This document shows, in pieces, positions 34,565 to 39,850 of a stretch of 39,850 nucleotides of DNA; within the stretch, counting starts at the first letter, position 1; each line of letters opens with the position of its first letter. Made by a program: the position numbers and the translations under genes. The notes under the pieces are model-generated. The model did no database searches, had not been told where the DNA came from, and saw only the letters and a program-made list of their open reading frames with translations. Origin of the DNA: CAZTJA01 sp964613745 (GTDB lineage: Bacteria; Desulfobacterota; Desulfomonilia; Desulfomonilales; Desulfomonilaceae); NCBI GenBank assembly GCA_964613745.1, contig CAZTJA010000016.1:1-39850 (forward strand), given 5' to 3'.

Positions 34565-35734
34565 ATGCCGATGAACATTAATACGTTTTCTCTGAAAACT
34601 AAGATTGTATTTGGAATTGGTGCGCTTGAGGAGCTTGGCCGAACAGCAGCCTCCATGAACGCTAAAAAATATTTGCTTATAGCCGACATAGCCTTGAAAG
34701 ATATCGGCATAATTGATGCGGCCGCTGGTTACTTGAATTCGGCAGGCCTAACGGGATCAGTGTATACGGATGTTGAACCCGAGCCTTATCTTGATAACGC
34801 AGAGGGAGCCGCAGCCGTCGGCAGATCTCAAGGTACCGACGTGGTAATCGGGATGGGCGGAGGCTCAGTGATGGATACGGCAAAAGCCGCCGCCATACTG
34901 ATGCGCAACGAAGGATCGGCCGAAAGCTATATCGGATTGGATAAGGTGGAGAACCCCGGCGTTCCAACGATAATGATACCTACAACATCCGGTACGGGTT
35001 CGGAAGTCACGTTCACCGCGGTTTTCACGAATAGGGAAACAAAGGCGAAGGGCGGAATCAACAGTTTTCATTTATATCCTAATATTGCGCTCTTAGATCC
35101 GGAATTAACTCTTAAGTTGCCACCGCCCGTGACGGCCGCCACCGGAATGGACGCTTTAACACATGCTATTGAGTCCATGACCAGTAAATCAGCTACCGTA
35201 TTCACTGATGCCCTTGCACTACAAGCAATTAGGCTGATCTCCAGAAATTTGCGGACTGCCGTTTACAATGGCAGCGATCTTAAGGCCAGAGAAAATATGT
35301 TAATGGGTAGCCTACTGGCCGGAATAGCATTGGCGGATGCCGGTGTGGGCGCAGCTCACGCACTTGCTTATCCACTTGGCGGCTTTTACAGGATTCCGCA
35401 CGGACTGGCAAATGCGATGCTTATTCCTCTTGTGATGGATTTCAATTTACCGGCTGCTCAAGACAAATTTGCCATGATAGCAGAAGCTCTTGACGAAGAT
35501 GTGAAATCAGTTAGCCTAAGAGCGGCGGCTGATTCAGCGGTAGAGGCAGTTATGACCTTGTGCAGAGATATAGGCATACCGTCCTTAGGCGAAACGGAGA
35601 TTCCCCGGGAAGATATTCCAAGAATGGTGGAAGCTGCTTTAAAAGTGACTAGGCCGGTGGAAAACAATCCGAGATTTCTTGGAGAAATGGAAGCGGAAGC
35701 CATTTATTTCCAAGCTTTTGGCGAAAATTATTGA
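34565..35734 (+). CDS. kdnB: Iron-containing alcohol dehydrogenase, KdnB-like (Kdo 8-oxidase)
   Basis: This 389-residue group III alcohol dehydrogenase has the NAD-binding motif GMGGGSVMDTAKAAA (96-110), PTTSGTGSEVT (139-149) and the divalent-metal ligands Asp196, His200, His265 and His279 (MDALTHAIES, GVGAAHALAYPLGGFYRIPHG). Alone it could be any family member. Its position directly before a DegT-type aminotransferase and kdsB is that described for Shewanella kdnB-kdnA-kdsB, where KdnB oxidises C8 of Kdo to an aldehyde. I therefore name it KdnB by context. RBS AAAGGG precedes the ATG; a second ATG two codons on is also possible. Confidence 0.78.
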   Translation: MPMNINTFSLKTKIVFGIGALEELGRTAASMNAKKYLLIADIALKDIGIIDAAAGYLNSAGLTGSVYTDVEPEPYLDNAEGAAAVGRSQGTDVVIGMGGGSVMDTAKAAAILMRNEGSAESYIGLDKVENPGVPTIMIPTTSGTGSEVTFTAVFTNRETKAKGGINSFHLYPNIALLDPELTLKLPPPVTAATGMDALTHAIESMTSKSATVFTDALALQAIRLISRNLRTAVYNGSDLKARENMLMGSLLAGIALADAGVGAAHALAYPLGGFYRIPHGLANAMLIPLVMDFNLPAAQDKFAMIAEALDEDVKSVSLRAAADSAVEAVMTLCRDIGIPSLGETEIPREDIPRMVEAALKVTRPVENNPRFLGEMEAEAIYFQAFGENY

Positions 35735-35818
35735 CCAATTCGTCTCCTCACGGCACATTAGTTTTGAGTGCCTCGCGCCTCAGATGCTGCAGACCGGCGA
35801 CGATGCACAGGAGGAATA

Positions 35819-37027
35819 ATGCCTGGCTATGAATGGTTGGGAGAAGCGGAAAAAGAACACGTCAACGAGGTAATGAATACCGGTGTTCTCTTCAGATATG
35901 AATTCAAGAATGAGCGAAAAGGTGTATACAAGGTCCGGGAATTTGAGGAGAAATTTGCACGATACACCGGAGCGGTTTATGCACACGCAGTTACTTCGGG
36001 TTCGGCTGCACTCAAAGTAGCGCTGGCTGCATTAGGGGTAGGGCCGGGAGACGAAGTAATCACGCAAGGGTTTACTTTTATTGCTACTTTTGAAGCAATA
36101 ATCGAGGCGGGTGCAGTTCCCGTTCCCGCAGAAATAGATTATACGTTGAATTTGGACCCGCTCGATTTTGAACGAAAGATTACCGACCGAACAAAGGCAG
36201 TAATTCCTGTTCACATGCTCGGCTCTCCCGCAAGAATTCAGGAAATCATTGATATAGCAAAACGCCATAACATCAAAGTTATTGAGGATACCGCTCAAGC
36301 GCTGGGAGCGGCCGTCGGAGGCAAAAAGCTCGGTACTTGGGGAGACATGGGAACATTCTCGTTCGACTTTTACAAGACTCTCACCACTGGAGAAGGTGGG
36401 ATGATCATAACCAATGATCGGGAACTATATGTCAGGGCATCCGAATATGCCGATCACGGACATGATCACAATCCTGAGGTCTCCAGGGCATTGGAAGGTC
36501 GAAGTATCCTTGGATTTAATTACAGGATGAACGAATTGCAGGGGGCTGTTGGACTGGGGCAAATTTCCAAGTTGGATGAAATGATTCAACGTCAACAGCA
36601 GAACCAGTCTCTAATACGTGAAGCCTTGGAAAGCTCCGAAGGAATTACCATGAGGGAAATCCCGGAGAATGGTAAAGACAGCTTTACTCACATCTGTTTC
36701 TTCCTGCCCGATTCCCAAAAGGCCGAGGCATTTCATAAAGCTATAGCGGGAAAAGGAATAGCCGCTGTTTACTTCAGGAACAATCTTTGGCATTTTCTCC
36801 CGAAATGGGAACACCTTATTGAGAAGAAGACTGCTTGGCCTGGGCCTTATCCCTTTGGCGGCCCCGTGTACGATAGAGAGATTGATTACTCTCCGGATAT
36901 GCTGCCCAAGAGCACCGAGATTTTATCAAGACTCGTTGTAATGCCCGTTTCTTTGCAAATGGATGAAGATCTGATTAGAAAGATCGTTATGGAATTGCAG
37001 GTAACCGCTGAGGAAATTCTCTCCTGA
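35819..37027 (+). CDS. kdnA: DegT/DnrJ/EryC1-family aminotransferase, KdnA-like
   Basis: The ATG at 35819 follows a perfect AGGAGG by 5 bases (402 residues); the open frame extends to a GTG at 35768, but that start is not supported. It begins MPGYEWLGEAEK. Typical fold-type I PLP features are TSGSAALKVAL (59-69), Asp157 in IEDTAQALGA, and Lys186 in FSFDFYKTLTTGEGGM, the Schiff-base residue. In the Kdo8N pathway KdnA transfers an amino group to the C8 aldehyde of oxidised Kdo. The gene is 84 bases after kdnB and 68 before kdsB, an order reported for Shewanella Kdo8N genes. Other sugar aminotransferases are possible, but the partners argue for KdnA. Confidence 0.82.
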   Translation: MPGYEWLGEAEKEHVNEVMNTGVLFRYEFKNERKGVYKVREFEEKFARYTGAVYAHAVTSGSAALKVALAALGVGPGDEVITQGFTFIATFEAIIEAGAVPVPAEIDYTLNLDPLDFERKITDRTKAVIPVHMLGSPARIQEIIDIAKRHNIKVIEDTAQALGAAVGGKKLGTWGDMGTFSFDFYKTLTTGEGGMIITNDRELYVRASEYADHGHDHNPEVSRALEGRSILGFNYRMNELQGAVGLGQISKLDEMIQRQQQNQSLIREALESSEGITMREIPENGKDSFTHICFFLPDSQKAEAFHKAIAGKGIAAVYFRNNLWHFLPKWEHLIEKKTAWPGPYPFGGPVYDREIDYSPDMLPKSTEILSRLVVMPVSLQMDEDLIRKIVMELQVTAEEILS

Positions 37028-37095
37028 TAGCGCACTATTTCGTGATGTTTACCTTTTGAGGTTTAATATTTGGTAAATTTTTATTCAAGGCTAGA

Positions 37096-37842
37096 ATGGC
37101 GACCGAAAAGATAGTCGGATTCATTCCCGCTAGAGCTGAATCCAGCAGATTCCCAGGAAAGCCCTTAGCGGACATCGCAGGGAAGTCCATGGTCATGAGG
37201 GTATACGAACGGGCGATATCCTCAGGGATTTTGGATGACTTGTTTGTGGCAACGGATTCTCAGCAAATCGGTCTTGAAGTCCAGAGACAGGGCGGCAAAT
37301 TCATTCTGACTGCAAGTACGCATCGTTCCGGGACTGACCGGATTTCTGAAGCTGCTGCTTCCATCAACATGAAACCGTCGGATATCGTGGTAAATATTCA
37401 GGGCGATCAACCACTGTTCGAACCGGTGATGATCAAAGAAGTAGTGGGACCTTTACTCAATAGCCCTGAAATTCCAATGAGCACTTTGATATACCGAATA
37501 GTTCGGGACGAAGAGATAACGCACCCGAACGCGGTGAAAACAGTTTTTGATTCCGAAGGTTTCGCTCTGTATTTTTCCAGATCCACTGTTCCCTATTACA
37601 GAGACGCAGCGATTCGCCCCTATTACAAGCACCATGGTATTTATGCGTATCGGTATGATTTCTTGCAGGCGTTCGCTAAACTGCCCCAGGGAGAACTGGA
37701 ATCAGCGGAAAAGTTAGAGCAGCTTAGAGCTATCGAACACGGATACAAGATTAAAACGGTTTTGACGGAATTCGACTCAATAGAGGTCGATACACCAGAG
37801 GATTTGAATAGAGTCCGTGAAACTTACGCAAAGATGATTTGA
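37096..37842 (+). CDS. kdsB: 3-deoxy-manno-octulosonate cytidylyltransferase KdsB
   Basis: This 248-residue enzyme activates Kdo (or 8-amino-Kdo) with CTP to CMP-sugar for lipid A glycosylation. FIPARAESSRFPGKPLADI (9-27), VVNIQGDQPLFEP, STLIYRIVRDEEITHPNAVK and YYKHHGIYAYRYDFLQAF are family hallmarks. As a neighbour of kdnBA-like genes it may be the Kdo8N-preferring type. It implies LPS and thus a Gram-negative outer membrane. Confidence 0.95.
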   Translation: MATEKIVGFIPARAESSRFPGKPLADIAGKSMVMRVYERAISSGILDDLFVATDSQQIGLEVQRQGGKFILTASTHRSGTDRISEAAASINMKPSDIVVNIQGDQPLFEPVMIKEVVGPLLNSPEIPMSTLIYRIVRDEEITHPNAVKTVFDSEGFALYFSRSTVPYYRDAAIRPYYKHHGIYAYRYDFLQAFAKLPQGELESAEKLEQLRAIEHGYKIKTVLTEFDSIEVDTPEDLNRVRETYAKMI

Positions 37843-37924
37843 CAGAAGAAATTGATGAGTGTTACTCCTATAAAGTTTTTGAAGGGCCTTTCGGCCATGT
37901 ATAAGGATGAGAGGAAGTGATTAC

Positions 37925-38143
37925 GTGAGTAGAGACGACAATGTCAAAGTAGAAGGAACCGTCGTCAAAGTGCATTCCGGTGGCATGTATCAAGTTGAGA
38001 CGGATGACGGCAGAAGCATCCGGACTAAGCTTTCAGGCCGGATGTCAAGGTTCAGGATAAAGGTTCTTTTAGGCGATCGTGTAACAGTAGCTCTTTCCCC
38101 GTATGATCTCACACACGGCTTAATTGTTTACCGCGGCAAATAA
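37925..38143 (+). CDS. infA: Translation initiation factor IF-1
   Basis: I start at GTG 37925, giving exactly the canonical 72 residues (MSRDDNVKVEGTVVKVHSGG...) with GAGGAAGTG upstream; an ATG 18 bases earlier is too close to its AAGGA. The S1/OB-fold is visible, and the end SPYDLTHGLIVYRGK matches the family. Residues 38-50 (TKLSGRMSRFRIKV) deviate from the usual HISGKMR-x-x-x-I-R, so this may be a second, divergent infA copy. It binds the ribosomal A site during initiation. Confidence 0.85.
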   Translation: MSRDDNVKVEGTVVKVHSGGMYQVETDDGRSIRTKLSGRMSRFRIKVLLGDRVTVALSPYDLTHGLIVYRGK

Positions 38144-38274
38144 TCCATTTGAAAATCCCAAGCAAATGATATCGCCTTTTGTGCGCGAACTGCTGCCGGC
38201 TTGTTTTGGATTTTTCTCCCGACCAGCGGTTTCCACCACAATAATAATACGCCCAATCTTAGGGGGAACGGGAA

Positions 38275-39180
38275 ATGAGGATTACGTTTCTTGGGACAGG
38301 CGCTGCTTGGTGCATCCCCGAACACACATGTGATTGTAAGATATGTGAAAAGTTGGGCCAATTAAAAGAGCAGAGAACTCGGACTTGCCTTTTCGTCGCT
38401 ACACGCGATGAAAAGATATTGGTAGATTGTGGGCCGGATATCCGCTCTCAATTGATTCAATCCAACGTGAGTCGCCCTGACGTTGTATTGATTACCCATG
38501 AGCATGGTGATCATTTTTTGGGTCTGGATGATTTGCTCGCGTACAGGAGATCCGTCCCAAAAGAATCATGGATGCCGATTCCCGTGTGTGCGACGGAACA
38601 GACTTGGTCAGGAATTGAGCCGAGATTCGGATACCTAATAGGATCTCTCATCACAAAAAAAATTGTTGTACCGGGCGAAGCTATCCAAGGATTGAGAACA
38701 AGAGTTATTCCGTTTAAGACGTTCCATGGGCCAACGGCGGCAGGATCGGTAGGGTACATCATTCATGGTCAATCGAAGATGGTATATACCTCAGATTTTA
38801 TGAGCATTGAGAATGAGCCGCAAATTTTGAAAAACGCAGACATCCTTGTCATGCAATCTCATTGGTTCAATGAGCCTGATTATAATCGACCTTTTCACAT
38901 GAGCTTTCAAAGGTCTCTTGAATACATTCAAAGGTGGAATCCTCGTCTTACATGCTTTGTACACATATCCGACGGCGATTGGGTGCCTGATGACAAGGCT
39001 AATTCCTATCTCAAAAAGCTGGAACCGAAATCACCTCTAACTAACTTACAAAATATTCCTTACCGGATCCCTTTGTGTCAATCTGATTGGGAGGAAATCT
39101 CTAAAACAGTCTGGAAAGATTATAGGTTACCTGGGGGAGTACTGGTTCCTCATGATGGACTGACACTGGATCTCATTTAG
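38275..39180 (+). CDS. PhnP-like MBL-fold hydrolase
   Basis: This 301-residue metallo-beta-lactamase-fold protein starts MRITFLGTGAAWCIPEHTCDCKICEK. The Cys cluster C19/C21/C24 matches the structural zinc site of PhnP. The catalytic motif THEHGDHFLGLDDLLAYRR gives His75, His77, Asp79 and His80; FKTFHGPTAAGSVGYII and YTSDFMS carry more ligands. PhnP is a cyclic ribose-phosphate phosphodiesterase of phosphonate breakdown, but no other phn gene is nearby, so the substrate is open. GGGGGAAC precedes the ATG. The gene-free 38144-38274 has nothing recognisable. Confidence 0.82.
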   Translation: MRITFLGTGAAWCIPEHTCDCKICEKLGQLKEQRTRTCLFVATRDEKILVDCGPDIRSQLIQSNVSRPDVVLITHEHGDHFLGLDDLLAYRRSVPKESWMPIPVCATEQTWSGIEPRFGYLIGSLITKKIVVPGEAIQGLRTRVIPFKTFHGPTAAGSVGYIIHGQSKMVYTSDFMSIENEPQILKNADILVMQSHWFNEPDYNRPFHMSFQRSLEYIQRWNPRLTCFVHISDGDWVPDDKANSYLKKLEPKSPLTNLQNIPYRIPLCQSDWEEISKTVWKDYRLPGGVLVPHDGLTLDLI

Positions 39181-39201
39181 CATTATTTTCTTGGAGGGCG
39201 C

Positions 39202-39597
39202 ATGGGAGAAGATCTTAAAGCCAGGACTGCACGGGTCGCAAAATTGTATTTCGACGGCATGGACGAGGAACGACCTTTTGATTTGTGGCGATCGTTTGAT
39301 AAGGGACTTGCAAAGGACCTCTCGTTGTTTATCACTGGGCAGATGTATGCTCGCGAAAAGATTCCTCATTCTACTCGCCAACTCATAACTGTTGCGGCTT
39401 TAACTGTTCTGGAGCGAACAGACGAGCTAAAACTTCATATGGGGGCGGCTCTGAATGTAGGGTGCAATCCCAAGGACATCGCTGAGACAATTTTTCAATG
39501 TGGAATATATGGAGGAATGCCCGTTGTAAATAACGCCCTAAAGGCACTTAGAGAGATACTGCAGCAACGGGGAATGTGGCCCCTGGAAGATGAATGA
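39202..39597 (+). CDS. Carboxymuconolactone decarboxylase (CMD) / AhpD-like protein
   Basis: This 131-residue all-helical protein has the CMD core: TRQLITVAALTVLERTDELKLHMGAALNVGCNPKDIAETIF and QCGIYGGMPVVNNALKALREI. The E...H-M-G pattern is present, but the AhpD-type CxxC is absent, so peroxidase activity is unlikely. TTGGAGG precedes the ATG. It follows the MBL gene by 21 bases on the same strand. The substrate is unknown. Confidence 0.83.
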   Translation: MGEDLKARTARVAKLYFDGMDEERPFDLWRSFDKGLAKDLSLFITGQMYAREKIPHSTRQLITVAALTVLERTDELKLHMGAALNVGCNPKDIAETIFQCGIYGGMPVVNNALKALREILQQRGMWPLEDE

Positions 39598-39611
39598 CGG
39601 ATCCGCTAGAA

Positions 39612-39850
39612 TCAATCATCAAGGGTGAATTCGAATTCATCTGCTGAATCAATCTCCAATTCAGCTTCATCACGGCGAACTGCAGGAGCAGTTTTATATA
39701 ACGATGAGCCGCCTGTGAAGTAATCTTCAAAGTTTACTTCCGGTTCCTCGTAATAGAGGCCCAGTTTTCTCCTCGTACTCGTGATGTCTTTCTGGCAGCT
39801 TGGACAAATATGGTTGAAATCGAAGCTTATGTATCCGCATTTGTCACACT
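39612..39850 (-). CDS. Zinc-ribbon protein, C-terminal part (start beyond window)
   Basis: Read on the minus strand from the window edge, the open frame encodes CDKCGYISFDFNHICPSCQK followed by DITSTRRKLGLYYEEPEVNF and an acidic tail ending EFEFTLDD. The two CxxC pairs form a zinc ribbon. At least 78 residues belong to a longer protein. The Asp/Glu-rich tail is likely disordered. Family and function are not recognised. Confidence 0.65.
   Translation of the reverse strand, partial: CDKCGYISFDFNHICPSCQKDITSTRRKLGLYYEEPEVNFEDYFTGGSSLYKTAPAVRRDEAELEIDSADEFEFTLDD

Noticed and set aside
34667..34967. Arg-rich minus-strand ORF inside the kdnB-like gene
   Set aside because: It is antisense to a strongly supported enzyme gene, with low-complexity composition typical of a shadow frame.

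Overview
The window looks like chromosome of an anaerobic Gram-negative bacterium, most likely a deltaproteobacterium (Desulfobacterota; a Desulfomonile- or Syntrophobacter-like lineage is my best guess). The reasons are an ATP-dependent 2-hydroxyacyl-CoA dehydratase/benzoyl-CoA-reductase-type component with its activase, IorAB indolepyruvate:ferredoxin oxidoreductase, a ten-heme cytochrome c, a DUF169 protein, a MetX/MetW pair, GatCAB, the selenium-associated protein YedF, and LPS sugar genes. No insertion sequence, prophage, CRISPR array, tRNA or rRNA was seen. Base composition and gene density look even throughout.

Layout. 1-4500 (+): end of an ABC-2 permease, a HAD phosphatase, metX-metW, and a PaaK-like ligase, closed by a terminator. 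4583-7247 (-): a four-gene cluster: dehydratase component, activase, a HesB/IscA-like protein interrupted by an in-frame TGA (a strong selenocysteine candidate), and an FmdB zinc ribbon. 7505-12448: DUF350 membrane protein, YejM-like sulfatase-fold membrane protein, proC, yedF and an MBL-fold hydrolase. 12601-14972 (-): iorBA. 15444-24932: L,D-transpeptidase, DUF169, YyaL-type thioredoxin-fold protein, transketolase, a TPR protein with a small degenerate metalloprotease-like partner, nitroreductase and an Ig-like exported protein. 25096-28810 (-): small Pro-rich exported protein, then gatC-gatA-gatB. 28926-34412 (-): decaheme cytochrome, Cys/Pro-rich exported protein, lipoprotein, membrane protein, ffh. 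34565-37842 (+): alcohol dehydrogenase, aminotransferase and kdsB, an arrangement matching the Kdo8N pathway. 37925-39597 (+): IF-1, PhnP-like MBL protein and a CMD-family protein. A partial zinc-ribbon gene ends the window on the minus strand.

Main point. The HesB-like gene at 4790-5086 has TGA exactly where IscA/HesB proteins carry their first cluster-binding cysteine (G-Y-G-TGA-G-G-P). Starting 20 nt downstream of that codon is a perfect 5-bp hairpin with a G-containing 5-nt loop, as in bacterial SECIS elements. YedF, a marker of selenium-using bacteria, lies 6 kb away. The gene sits directly behind a radical Fe-S dehydratase/reductase and its ATP-driven activase, which suggests a dedicated Fe-S enzyme module with a selenoprotein cluster carrier. 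HesB-like selenoproteins are known as a family; the coupling to this enzyme type is my inference.

Second point. The kdnB-kdnA-kdsB-like set implies that the LPS inner core carries 8-amino-Kdo instead of, or beside, Kdo.
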